NCBI GenBank assembly: GCA_023428905.1
Contig: JAEYWP010000008.1
Coordinates: 124,001-188,000, forward strand
Origin: Verrucomicrobiota bacterium
GTDB lineage: Bacteria > Verrucomicrobiota > Verrucomicrobiia > Opitutales > Opitutaceae
DNA length: 64,000 bases
Direction of reading: 5' to 3'
The notes beneath the pieces were generated by a model. It was not told the origin of the DNA. It ran no database searches and saw only the letters and a program-made list of their open reading frames with translations. The number at the start of each line of letters is the position of its first letter. Within the stretch, counting starts at the first letter, position 1. The translations under genes and the position numbers were made by a program. Positions 35,957-44,056 of the stretch are shown piece after piece.

Positions 35957-37465
35957 TCAGGAGGCAGTGAACATCAGGTAGTCGGCGAGCCCGTGCCGGC
36001 CGCCCTCCCGGCCGAAGCCGCTTTCCTTGTAGCCTCCGAACGGGGCGCCGGGGTCGAACTTGTTGAAGGTGTTGGCCCAGACCACCCCGGCCTTGAGTTC
36101 AGTCGCCATTTTTAGAATACGGGATCCCTTGTCGGTCCAGACGCCCGCGCTGAGCCCATAGGCGGTGTTGTTGGCCTTTTCCACCGCTTCTTCGGTGGTG
36201 CGGAAGGTCAGGACGCTGAGGACGGGGCCGAAGATCTCCTCGCGGGCGATGCGATGACTCTGGGAGACACCGGTGAAGACGGAGGGGCGGAAAAAGAAGC
36301 CCCGGGAAGGAAGGCGGCAGGGAGGCTGGTAAAGCTCCGCGCCGTCCCGCACCCCGCTCTCCACCAGTTCCCGGATGCGGTCGAGCTGGGCGCGCGAGTT
36401 GATCGCGCCGACGTCGGTGTTCTTGTCCATGGGATCGCCCACCCGCAGGGTGCGCAGGCGGGTGCGCAGCTTCTGGGCGACGTTTTCCGCCACGCCCTCC
36501 TGCACGAGCAGCCGGGAGCCGGCGCAACAGACATGGCCCTGATTGAAAAAGATGCCGTTGATGATGCCTTCCACCGCCTGGTCGAGCGGGGCGTCCTCGA
36601 AGAGGATGTTGGCGGCCTTTCCGCCCAGTTCGAGGGTGAGCTTCTTCCCGCTTCCAGCCAACTGGCGCAGGATGCCGCGGCCCACCTCGGTCGAGCCGGT
36701 GAAGGCCACCTTGGAGGCGAGCGGGTGCGCAACCACCGCGGCGCCCGTCTCGCCTGCGCCGGTGACAATGTTCACCACGCCGGGCGGCAGTTCCGCCTCC
36801 TGGAGCAGCTCGGCGAACTTGAGCGCCGTGAGCGGGGTGGTTTCCGCAGGTTTCAGGACGACACAGTTTCCCGCGGCCAGTGCCGGCGCGATCTTCCACG
36901 CCAGCATCAGGAGCGGGAAATTCCAGGGGATCACCTGACCGACCACGCCGAGCGGAGCGGCCTGCGCGCCGGGGAGGGCGTAGGCGAGTTTGTCTGCCCA
37001 GCCTGCGTGATAGAAAAAGTGGGCGGCCGCCATCGGCACGTCAAAATCCCGCGACTCCTTGATCGGCTTGCCACCGTTGAGGGTCTCGGCGACGGCAAAC
37101 TCACGGGCGCGATCCTGAAGAAGACGCGCGATCCGGAAGAGGTACTTGCCGCGCTCGCGCCCGGAGAGGCGGGACCAGACGCTGTCGTAGGCGCGCCGGG
37201 CGGCGCGAAAAGCGCGGTCAACGTCCTCGGGACCGGCCAGCGCCACGTCCGCCAGGGGCTTCTCCGTGGCGGGATTGAGGGTGGTGAAGGTCCGGTTGGC
37301 GCTGCCCGGGGTGAATGCGCCGTCGATGAAGAGGTCGTACTGCTTCTTCAGTCGCGGATCCGCCGTTTCGGGGGCGGGATCATATTCCCAGAGGTCGCCG
37401 AAAATCAGCTCGGCAAGGGGGCGGCCCGATCGGCGCGCAGGGGCATTGGTCGCAGGTTTGGCCAT
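35957..37465 (-). CDS. Aldehyde dehydrogenase family protein
   Basis: 502 residues from the ATG at 37465. It has the full set of ALDH motifs: VIPWNFPLLMLAWKIAPAL, VAFTGSTEVGRGI, Glu279 (LTLELGGK), Cys313 (NQGHVCCAGS) and GREEGR-like PFGGYKESGFGREGG. It should oxidise an aldehyde with NAD(P)+. Acetaldehyde from the DeoC reaction is a likely substrate. It lies seven bases after deoC and 11 bases before the truncated ALDH, so all three are co-transcribed. Confidence 0.92.
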   Translation of the reverse strand: MAKPATNAPARRSGRPLAELIFGDLWEYDPAPETADPRLKKQYDLFIDGAFTPGSANRTFTTLNPATEKPLADVALAGPEDVDRAFRAARRAYDSVWSRLSGRERGKYLFRIARLLQDRAREFAVAETLNGGKPIKESRDFDVPMAAAHFFYHAGWADKLAYALPGAQAAPLGVVGQVIPWNFPLLMLAWKIAPALAAGNCVVLKPAETTPLTALKFAELLQEAELPPGVVNIVTGAGETGAAVVAHPLASKVAFTGSTEVGRGILRQLAGSGKKLTLELGGKAANILFEDAPLDQAVEGIINGIFFNQGHVCCAGSRLLVQEGVAENVAQKLRTRLRTLRVGDPMDKNTDVGAINSRAQLDRIRELVESGVRDGAELYQPPCRLPSRGFFFRPSVFTGVSQSHRIAREEIFGPVLSVLTFRTTEEAVEKANNTAYGLSAGVWTDKGSRILKMATELKAGVVWANTFNKFDPGAPFGGYKESGFGREGGRHGLADYLMFTAS

Positions 37466-37472
37466 GGCGTGT

Positions 37473-38414
37473 TCAGTAGCTGTCGGTTGCCTCACTGAAG
37501 GTGTAGGGCGCCTGGTAGACGCCGGTCTTCTCTTTTTCGAGCTGGCGCAGCAGGTCGTTCAGCAGCGCGCTGGCGCCGAAGCGATAACGGGTGTTGGTGA
37601 GCCAAGCATCCCCGAGCGTCTCCTTGACCGCGACGAGGAAGGTCAACGCCTGTTTGGCGGTGCGGATACCTCCCGCCGGCTTCATCCCCACCGCGATGCC
37701 CGTCGCCAGGTAGTGATCGCGTAGTGCCTCCAGCATGACCTGGTTGTTGCCCAGGGTGGCATTGAGCCCGGTCTTGCCCGTGCTCGTCTTGATGAAATCG
37801 CCGGGGCGAATCACCCGCAGGGCGAGAAAAGAGGCGGCCCGGATGTTGTCGTAGGTCTCCAGTTCACTCACTTCCAGGATGACCTTCAGGGCGGCCGTGC
37901 CACAGGCCTCCACCACCGCTGCGATCTCGTCCTGCACGCGGTCAAACTCACCGGCGAGGAAGGCGCCCCGGTTGATCACCATGTCCACTTCATCCGCCCC
38001 GTCAGCCACCGCCGCACGGACTTCCGCCAGGCGGGTCGCGAGGGGAGCCTGCCCGGAGGGAAAGGCGGTCGCGACCGAGGCGATCCTGACGGGAGTGCGC
38101 TCCCCCAGGGCCCGGCGCGCGTGGCGCACCATTGAGGGGTAAACGCAAACTGCGGCGACCGGCGGAACGTCGAGGCCGGCGTGGGGGACGCGCGCCTTGG
38201 CGCACAGGCTCGTCACCTTTCCCGGTGTGTCCTTCCCCTCCAGGGTGGTGAGGTCGACCATGGAAACCGCGGTCTTCAGTCCCCACAGCTTGGCGCCCTT
38301 CTTCAGGCTGCGCGTGCCGTATTTGGCAACCCGTTCCTCGACGCCGACGGCATCGACCGGGCCGATCTCATCAAACAGGCGCCGAGTGGCGGCGCGGGGT
38401 GCACCCTTGGACAT
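37473..38414 (-). CDS. deoC: Deoxyribose-phosphate aldolase
   Basis: 313 residues from the ATG at 38414, longer than the 259-residue E. coli enzyme because of an N-terminal extension. Lys209 in DFIKTSTGK matches the Schiff-base Lys167 of E. coli DeoC; the second Lys is in VGMKPAGG and the conserved C-terminal Tyr is kept (ATDSY). It splits 2-deoxyribose-5-phosphate into glyceraldehyde-3-phosphate and acetaldehyde. The two ALDH genes downstream could oxidise the acetaldehyde, and the PfkB kinase may supply the phosphorylated sugar. First gene of the operon. Confidence 0.93.
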   Translation of the reverse strand: MSKGAPRAATRRLFDEIGPVDAVGVEERVAKYGTRSLKKGAKLWGLKTAVSMVDLTTLEGKDTPGKVTSLCAKARVPHAGLDVPPVAAVCVYPSMVRHARRALGERTPVRIASVATAFPSGQAPLATRLAEVRAAVADGADEVDMVINRGAFLAGEFDRVQDEIAAVVEACGTAALKVILEVSELETYDNIRAASFLALRVIRPGDFIKTSTGKTGLNATLGNNQVMLEALRDHYLATGIAVGMKPAGGIRTAKQALTFLVAVKETLGDAWLTNTRYRFGASALLNDLLRQLEKEKTGVYQAPYTFSEATDSY

Positions 38415-38625
38415 GCGCGCACTCTCGCCGCGCGGGGGAGCGGAAACAACGCGAAAGTCCCGGCCCACACAGGCCGCTCCCGGATGAGGTGCGGTGCGTA
38501 CACGCTTTTGACTCGCCCTCGCGGCTGGGTGTGGCGAAGTCCCTCGCCTGCCGCATGCACCCCGCGACCTTCCGCTTTCGCTGGATGACGACGTCCTCCG
38601 GACTCACCGGGTGCGCGGTCGCGGC

Positions 38626-39573
38626 ATGAGGTTTTCGCGTGCAGGACGGGTTGCGGCGTTCGGTGCCGTCCTGGTGGGCGCCGCGGCCGTCCTTTATTGG
38701 CAGGCCCTGGGGGACTCGCCTCCCGCGCGCGCGATTCCGGTGCTGGAAGCGCGGCTGGACGAGGCCAGCGGCCTCGCGCCGGCAGGCCGTACCGCGGACC
38801 TGCTTTGGGCGGTCAACGACAGTTATGGCGAACCGCTGGTCTACGCGGTGGGGACAGATGGACGCCGTCTCGGCGCCTTGCGTGTGCAGGGAGCAACCAA
38901 TGTGGACTGGGAGGCGCTGGCAGCGTTTCCCCACGCCGGACGCTTCTGGCTCGCGGTGGCCGATGTGGGGGACAACGGCGCGAACCGCCGGACCGGGGCG
39001 ATCCACTTTGTGGAGGAGCCCTCCGCCGCCGAGCTGTTGCCGGGTCGCGAACTGACGGTTCGACCCGAGCGCAGCCTGACCTTCCGCTACGAGGACGGTC
39101 CGCGCGACTGCGAGGCAATGCTGGTTGATCCGAAACGCGGCGAAATCCTGCTGATCAGCAAACGCTACAGCCCGCCTGTTCTGTATCGTCTTCCCCTGGC
39201 CCCAGCGTCAGCGGGAGGAAAGCTGACGGTGGCGCGAAAGGTCGGGACCATCCGGGGAATCCCCCGCCCCAACTCCTGGCAGCGCCTGCTTCCCACCCCG
39301 GTCGGGCGTTACCGCGCCCAACCGACCGATGCCGCACTTTCCCCGGACGGCAGGCAGGTCGCCCTCCTCACCTACGGAGGCGTGTATCTGTATCAGCGGC
39401 ACGACGACACGTCGTGGGAGCAGGTTTTCCTCCAGCCCGGGCGCGCCCTCTCCTTCCATGGCCTGGGTCAGGCGGAGGCGGTGGCCTTCGACGCCGATGG
39501 AGGCACCCTCTACGTCACCGGTGAGCAGGCCCGCCCGGTCCTCGTGCCGTATCCGCTCGCCGAAGACAACTGA
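38626..39573 (+). CDS. Membrane-anchored or secreted beta-propeller-like protein, unknown function
   Basis: 315 residues from the ATG at 38626. One N-terminal hydrophobic segment (AAFGAVLVGAAAVLYW) should anchor or export it. The rest has repeated motifs such as LLWAVNDSYGEPLVYAV, FWLAVADVGDNGANRR, YEDGPRDCEAMLVDP and DAALSPDGRQVALLTYGGVYLY, which suggest a beta-propeller. It resembles SdiA-regulated and phytase-like extracytoplasmic propellers but no family was assigned. It is divergent from deoC. Confidence 0.6.
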   Translation: MRFSRAGRVAAFGAVLVGAAAVLYWQALGDSPPARAIPVLEARLDEASGLAPAGRTADLLWAVNDSYGEPLVYAVGTDGRRLGALRVQGATNVDWEALAAFPHAGRFWLAVADVGDNGANRRTGAIHFVEEPSAAELLPGRELTVRPERSLTFRYEDGPRDCEAMLVDPKRGEILLISKRYSPPVLYRLPLAPASAGGKLTVARKVGTIRGIPRPNSWQRLLPTPVGRYRAQPTDAALSPDGRQVALLTYGGVYLYQRHDDTSWEQVFLQPGRALSFHGLGQAEAVAFDADGGTLYVTGEQARPVLVPYPLAEDN

Positions 39574-39580
39574 GGAAGCG

Positions 39581-39844
39581 TCAGCTGTCCTCCAGTTCCA
39601 CATTCTGTCCACGCAGGAACTGCGGCAGCTCGTCCACCCCGAAATCAGCCAGGACCTTTCCGTTCCAATCAAGCGTCGGCGCCTTGGACTGCCCGGAAAG
39701 CTGGCGCATCTCCTCAAACGCACGGGCGTCATTGAGCACCTCCTTCAGGCGGTACTCGATGCCGTGTTCATCCAGGAACTCCATCGCCTCATCGCAATAG
39801 GGGCATCCTTGTTTGATGTAGAGCGTGGGTGTGGGTGTTTCCAT
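39581..39844 (-). CDS. Glutaredoxin
   Basis: 87 residues, standard glutaredoxin length. The CPYC active site lies near the N-terminus (KQGCPYCDEAMEFLDE), with the cis-proline region KAPTLDWNGK and the GVDEL helix start further on. It should reduce disulfides or glutathionylated proteins with glutathione. It is convergent with the propeller gene. It begins a stretch of stress-related genes (40-44 kb). The 297-base gap upstream to 40142 shows no clear promoter or RNA. Confidence 0.9.
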   Translation of the reverse strand: METPTPTLYIKQGCPYCDEAMEFLDEHGIEYRLKEVLNDARAFEEMRQLSGQSKAPTLDWNGKVLADFGVDELPQFLRGQNVELEDS

Positions 39845-40141
39845 AGTGGGCGTGGGTTGAGCGGCTTGTCATCCGACAGTCCGGATTGTTCCGGAGCGTG
39901 CAGCGGTGTGGCCGACACGATCTTCGCAGCATTTTTGAGCATGGTCGCCCGGTCGTTGCATATTGTCCGAAATCGCGGGCGCGGGTGTGCATGGTGCGAA
40001 GAAAAACAGACGCACGGATGGCGCCGGAAATACGTTACCTCCTCGGGGTTAACCGCCTGCGCCGCCGCCTGCTCACTGGCACGTATCCGGCAATAGAGGA
40101 CGCAACATTCTACAACGATAACCCAAAATCCCACACGCCTT

Positions 40142-40609
40142 ATGAGCATGAATATGACGAACGAAAACAGCCTCGATGTCCTCAACGATCTCGTGGAGAC
40201 CTGCAAGGACGGCCAGCATGGATTCCGTACCGCCGCCGAAGATGCGAAGGATTCGGAGCTGGCGCGCATCTTTGCCGAGTTCGCGTCGCAACGCACCAGC
40301 TTCATCGCCGAACTCCAGGACCGCATTCGCAGCCTCGGCGGCAATCCGGAGAAGTCGGGCTCGGTTGCCGGCGCGATGCACCGCGGCTGGATCGACCTGA
40401 AGTCCGCCCTCGCCACGAACGAACCGCACGCGGTTCTCGCTGAATGCGAGCGCGGTGAAGATGTGGCGGTGAGCTCCTACAAGAAGGCGCTCGAGGAAAA
40501 CCTCGATCCGATCAGCCGCGGCATCATCAGCCGCCAGTACGTCGCGGTGCAGGCCGCCCATGACCGGGTGAAGCAGCTGCGCGACAGCGTCGCCTACGCC
40601 AAGCATTGA
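40142..40609 (+). CDS. DUF2383/PA2169-family four-helix bundle protein
   Basis: 155 residues, all helical, with the family pattern LNDLVETCKDGQHGFRTAAE, ARIFAEFASQRTSFIAELQ and ILAECERGEDVAVSSYKKAL, where Glu residues recur in ferritin-like positions. The fold resembles small di-metal four-helix bundles, but the family's function is unknown; it is often near stress genes. A strong terminator follows at 40662. It is separate from the DUF2934 gene by about 230 bases. Confidence 0.82.
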   Translation: MSMNMTNENSLDVLNDLVETCKDGQHGFRTAAEDAKDSELARIFAEFASQRTSFIAELQDRIRSLGGNPEKSGSVAGAMHRGWIDLKSALATNEPHAVLAECERGEDVAVSSYKKALEENLDPISRGIISRQYVAVQAAHDRVKQLRDSVAYAKH

Positions 40610-40661
40610 GCCCCCCTTTGCCGTTTTCCTGTAAAACGGACGCATCATAAGCATAAGCAGC

Positions 40662-40690
40662 AGCCGCGCCTACGGAGGCGCGGCTTTTTT
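40662..40690 (+). terminator. Intrinsic terminator after the DUF2383 gene
   Basis: AGCCGCGCCT pairs with AGGCGCGGCT around a 4-base loop, followed by TTTTT. It is a textbook intrinsic terminator about 50 bases after the stop. A weaker 7-base-pair hairpin precedes it at 40621-40639. Confidence 0.85.
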
Positions 40691-40838
40691 GCGCCCGACT
40701 TTTTGGCGCCCGGGAATTTTCGGGTCACGCCCCTTGACCCTGCAGGCTCCTTCACCCGGACCTCCCGGGGAATGACCCGGACATCCGACCGGCGGCGGTC
40801 CGATACAAAACGTGGCGCCGCCGCTCTACAATGAAGGC

Positions 40839-41222
40839 ATGAACCCGCAACTCTCGTCGGACTCCCTTTCCTATCAACCCAGCCGCAGCGAAATTGAACT
40901 GCGCGCCCACCAGCTCTGGTGCCAGCGCGGCTGTCCCCACGGTCACGATGTCGACAATTGGATCGAGGCGGAACGCCAGCTTCGCGAAGAGGCTGCGATG
41001 ATCGCACCGCTGGGCGCCCCCGCCACCGGTGTCACCGCCGTGTCTGCGTCCGGCGCCGGAATGCCTGCAAGCGAAGACGTGGCAGGGCTCGCCGCCGCGC
41101 GCTCCGACTCCCCCCACGCGGCGCTGGCTCCCCATGCACCTCTCGCCACCGCGGTGGAAGACTCGCTGATCGACCCGGGTCGCCCGAACCCGCGCCGTAG
41201 CAAGACGAGTGTCGAGCTGTGA
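40839..41222 (+). CDS. DUF2934 domain protein
   Basis: 127 residues from the ATG at 40839. The DUF2934 motif is at residues about 19-50: LRAHQLWCQRGCPHGHDVDNW then IEAERQL. The rest is a low-complexity Ala/Ser/Pro tail. The family is small and unknown, and frequent in Verrucomicrobiota and Acidobacteriota. A second member is at 43724, four genes away, with the same core (RAEMLWKEKGSPSGQDETFW). Copies flank a stress-type gene set. Confidence 0.75.
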   Translation: MNPQLSSDSLSYQPSRSEIELRAHQLWCQRGCPHGHDVDNWIEAERQLREEAAMIAPLGAPATGVTAVSASGAGMPASEDVAGLAAARSDSPHAALAPHAPLATAVEDSLIDPGRPNPRRSKTSVEL

Positions 41223-41324
41223 CCCACGGGGAGGCCCCGGCTGGCGTTGGGAGATAACGGGGACATACGCTCAGAGATTCGCCCGATTCCGCGACTCGCG
41301 GCGCACGTCTACCGTGACGCCGCC

Positions 41325-41732
41325 ATGAAAACCATCCAAGTCGCAGAAGTCATTTCCCAAGGCGGACGTTCCGGATCCGTCGAAACGCCGGACAAGAGTT
41401 TTTCCGCGAAATTCGCGCCGATGACGGATCATGGCGCGGATGGCCTGACGCCGGAGCATCTCTTCGGGGCAGCCTACGCGAGTTGTTTCCATGGCGCGGT
41501 GCTCGCCGCGGCAGAAAAGGGGCACTTCAAGATCGTGGGCTCGACAGTGGTGGCCCACGTTGCGTTGTTGGAAAACGAGCGCGGCGAATACGGCCTGCGC
41601 GTCGAACTGCGCGCGTCCCTCCCCGGTGTCAGCCGGAGTGACGCCCAACACCTGCTCAACCTGGCGCATTCCAGCTGTCCCTACTCCAAGGCCGTCCGGG
41701 GCAATATTGATGTGACGCTCACCACGGACTGA
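41325..41732 (+). CDS. ohr: Organic hydroperoxide resistance protein (Ohr/OsmC family)
   Basis: 135 residues from the ATG at 41325. The two redox cysteines are in YASCFHGAV and HSSCPYSKAV, with TPEHLFGAAYASCF and FSAKFAPM as typical Ohr and OsmC features. Ohr reduces organic hydroperoxides with lipoyl thiols. The distance between the cysteines fits Ohr and not OsmC alone. It sits between the DUF2934 gene and the divergent HPF gene. The name is given with moderate certainty against other OsmC-family members. Confidence 0.82.
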   Translation: MKTIQVAEVISQGGRSGSVETPDKSFSAKFAPMTDHGADGLTPEHLFGAAYASCFHGAVLAAAEKGHFKIVGSTVVAHVALLENERGEYGLRVELRASLPGVSRSDAQHLLNLAHSSCPYSKAVRGNIDVTLTTD

Positions 41733-41753
41733 CGGCCCCTCCCGCCAGCGCCG

Positions 41754-42155
41754 TCAGGGCGCATTCCGCTCACCCGACACCTTGGGGAGCTCACTCTCGA
41801 GCTCCACATCGTGCGGGTGGTTTCGTTTGTCCTTCCGGCGGCCGTGGCGACGGTCCAGCAAGAGGTCGAGTTTCTCCACCACCTGGTCGATCAGATCGTA
41901 AGCCTCGGTGCCCTCGGCGGTGGCCACCAGGTCCGGTCCGCCGATTTCGATATGGCTGGTGAGCGTGTAGTGACGCTCCGTGCCCATCGTCTGGTCCTGA
42001 TGCAGGCGCACATGGATGCGAATGATCCGCTCATTCCGGCCCAGAAGCCGGCCGAACTTCTCGCGGATCATCGTTTTCATCGCGTCGGTCAATTCGACGT
42101 GGATGCCCTGCATGAGAATCTGCGACTCGGGGTTTCCTGACGTGTTCGGTATCAT
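41754..42155 (-). CDS. hpf: Ribosome hibernation-promoting factor, short form (HPF/YfiA family)
   Basis: 133 residues from the ATG at 42155; the ATG at 42113 is an alternative. The core IQGIHVELTDAMKTMIREKF-like region, followed by LGRNERIIRIHVRL and IEIGGPDLVATAEGTEAYDLIDQVV, fits the HPF/S30AE fold. The highly basic LLDRRHGRRKDKRNHPH stretch is typical. It should bind the ribosomal A/P region in stationary phase. There is a strong AGGAG one base before the longer start, which is too close to be ideal. It is convergent with ohr. Confidence 0.85.
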   Translation of the reverse strand: MIPNTSGNPESQILMQGIHVELTDAMKTMIREKFGRLLGRNERIIRIHVRLHQDQTMGTERHYTLTSHIEIGGPDLVATAEGTEAYDLIDQVVEKLDLLLDRRHGRRKDKRNHPHDVELESELPKVSGERNAP

Positions 42156-42314
42156 GCTCCTACTGACCCCACGCGCGGCGCAACGTTTCATCCCGGGGAC
42201 CAAACTTATGAGCGGTCCGTGTAGGACCGGCAGGACTACATGGGAGACCCGCCCGGTGTCCGCGCCGGGGAACACCTCCACGCACCGGCGGCGGCCGGCG
42301 GGGTCAGCGCCACG

Positions 42315-42491
42315 ATGCATCTGCTTTATGGCGTCCTTGCCGTCCTCTTTCTCCTCCTGGGCATCATCGGCGTGCTGGGAGACTACAGCCCTGTCTTCTG
42401 GCTCCTCTCGGGCGCATGCGTATGGCTGGCAGTGAAGGCGTACCCGCGGGACCATGGAGGGCCCGATGCCCGGCCCACCCTACGCTCGTGA
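42315..42491 (+). CDS. Small two-helix membrane protein
   Basis: 58 residues from the ATG at 42315, with two hydrophobic segments (LLYGVLAVLFLLLGIIGVLG and VFWLLSGACVWLAV). It is not in a recognised family. Its stop codon overlaps the GTG start of the topoisomerase gene (GTGA), so they are likely translated together. A longer start at 42240 is possible. The coupling suggests a relation to topoisomerase expression, but the role is unknown. Confidence 0.5.
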   Translation: MHLLYGVLAVLFLLLGIIGVLGDYSPVFWLLSGACVWLAVKAYPRDHGGPDARPTLRS

Positions 42492-43648
42492 AAACCTCCC
42501 GCACGACAGAGCCCGCTCCGCGGGTTTCCCCGGAAGCCGTCGCTTCCGCAAAAAGCGCCGGCCTTCGCTATGTCAGTGATACGGGGCCGGGTATCTCGCG
42601 CCGCACGCATGGCAAGGGTTTCGACTATTTTTCCCCGGACGGCCGTCGCTTGCGTGATCCTCAGGTCGTGGGCCGGATCAAGCGGCTGGCGATTCCGCCG
42701 GCCTGGACCGACGTGTGGATCTGCCCTCTCGCGAATGGGCATATCCAGGCCACAGGTCGGGACCAGCGCGGGCGAAAACAATACCGCTACCACACGGAGT
42801 GGCGGGCGGTGCGCGACGAATCCAAATACGAGCGCGTGATCGCTTTCGGCGAAGCGCTGCCGCGAATCCGCGCCCGGGTGGCGAAGGATCTGCGCGAACG
42901 CGGGCTCACGCGCACCAAGGTGCTCGCGGCGATCGTGCGCCTCCTCGAGACGACGCTGATCCGCATTGGCAACGAGGAATACGCGCGGACCAATCAGTCG
43001 TTTGGCCTGAGCACGATGCGGGACAAACACGTGCGCGTAAAAGGCGGCTACCTCCATTTCGAGTTCAAGGGCAAGAGCGGCAAGCGGCACGAGATCGACC
43101 TGCACGATCCCCGGCTCGCCGCGATTGTCCGGCAGACGCAGGATCTGCCCGGACAGGATCTTTTCCAATACGTCGACGACGATGGGACGCCCCAACGTAT
43201 CACCTCGGATGACGTCAACACCTACCTTCGCGAGGTGGCCGGCTCCGACTTTTCCGCGAAGGATTTCCGGACGTGGTCGGGGACGGTGCTTGCCGCGCTC
43301 GCCCTCCGCGACTTCGAGTCCTTTGCCACCCAGAAGGAGGCCAAGAAGAACCTCGTGCAGGCGATCGAACGCGTGTCGCAGCGGCTCGGGAACACGCCCT
43401 CGGTTTGCCGGAAGTGCTACATTCACCCCAGCATTCTGGAAAGTTACCTCGACGGGGTCACCGTGCAGTTGCTGCAGCGGTCCACCGCCCGCGTGGAACG
43501 CGAGGGAGGCACCCGCCTGACGGGGGCCGAGCGAGCAGTCCTGGCGTTCCTCAGAGGTCGGCTGGCGCAACCGAAAGCCACGCTGGCTTCGCAATTGAAG
43601 GCCTCTCTATCACGGGCAGGTCGCAAGGCGCAGAAGGCGGCAGCCTAG
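42488..43648 (+). CDS. Type IB DNA topoisomerase
   Basis: 386 residues from a GTG that overlaps the small upstream gene. It has the poxvirus/bacterial type IB core: RIGNEEYARTNQSFGLSTMR, KGGYLHFEFKGKSGK, KDFRTWSGTVLAALAL (catalytic Arg and Gly) and the active-site Tyr in KCYIHPSILESYLDG. The N-terminal PPAWTDVWICP motif is typical. It relaxes DNA by a 3'-phosphotyrosine nick. These genes are occasional in bacteria. It is followed by a DUF2934 gene after 75 bases. Confidence 0.92.
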   Translation: MKTSRTTEPAPRVSPEAVASAKSAGLRYVSDTGPGISRRTHGKGFDYFSPDGRRLRDPQVVGRIKRLAIPPAWTDVWICPLANGHIQATGRDQRGRKQYRYHTEWRAVRDESKYERVIAFGEALPRIRARVAKDLRERGLTRTKVLAAIVRLLETTLIRIGNEEYARTNQSFGLSTMRDKHVRVKGGYLHFEFKGKSGKRHEIDLHDPRLAAIVRQTQDLPGQDLFQYVDDDGTPQRITSDDVNTYLREVAGSDFSAKDFRTWSGTVLAALALRDFESFATQKEAKKNLVQAIERVSQRLGNTPSVCRKCYIHPSILESYLDGVTVQLLQRSTARVEREGGTRLTGAERAVLAFLRGRLAQPKATLASQLKASLSRAGRKAQKAAA

Positions 43649-43723
43649 CGGGTTCTGCCCTCAGACGCAGGTCGGGCCGGCGCCCGATAGCCGGATACGC
43701 CGGGTGCGTTATGGTGGCAGGCC

Positions 43724-44020
43724 ATGAGTACGACTTCCTCCAGTTCCCAGACAAAGCCGACGCACGAGCAAATCGCGAAGCGCGCCGAAATGTTGTGGAA
43801 GGAAAAGGGCTCGCCCAGCGGCCAGGACGAAACGTTTTGGCTCGAGGCTGAGCGTCAGCTGATCGTGGAGGCCCAGGAGAAAGGGCCAACCCCGCTGAAT
43901 GCAAACGTCAGCTCCGAGGATCCGAATCCCAAGATGGGCAGCCAGAGTTCGGCCGCGGAAGAAATGAAACCGCCTGCGTCCGCCCCGCGCGGAAATCGAC
44001 GGCGGAGTTCGGGCCGTTGA
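43724..44020 (+). CDS. DUF2934 domain protein
   Basis: 98 residues. The core is IAKRAEMLWKEKGSPSGQ, then DETFWLEAERQL, the DUF2934 motif. The C-terminal half is low-complexity and basic at the end (RGNRRRSSGR). It is a second copy relative to 40839. The function is unknown. It follows the topoisomerase gene by 75 bases and is convergent with the AraC-family gene. Confidence 0.75.
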   Translation: MSTTSSSSQTKPTHEQIAKRAEMLWKEKGSPSGQDETFWLEAERQLIVEAQEKGPTPLNANVSSEDPNPKMGSQSSAAEEMKPPASAPRGNRRRSSGR

Positions 44021-44056
44021 GGTGGCGGCGCCCTCAGGAGCGCTGGCTCGGCGCGG

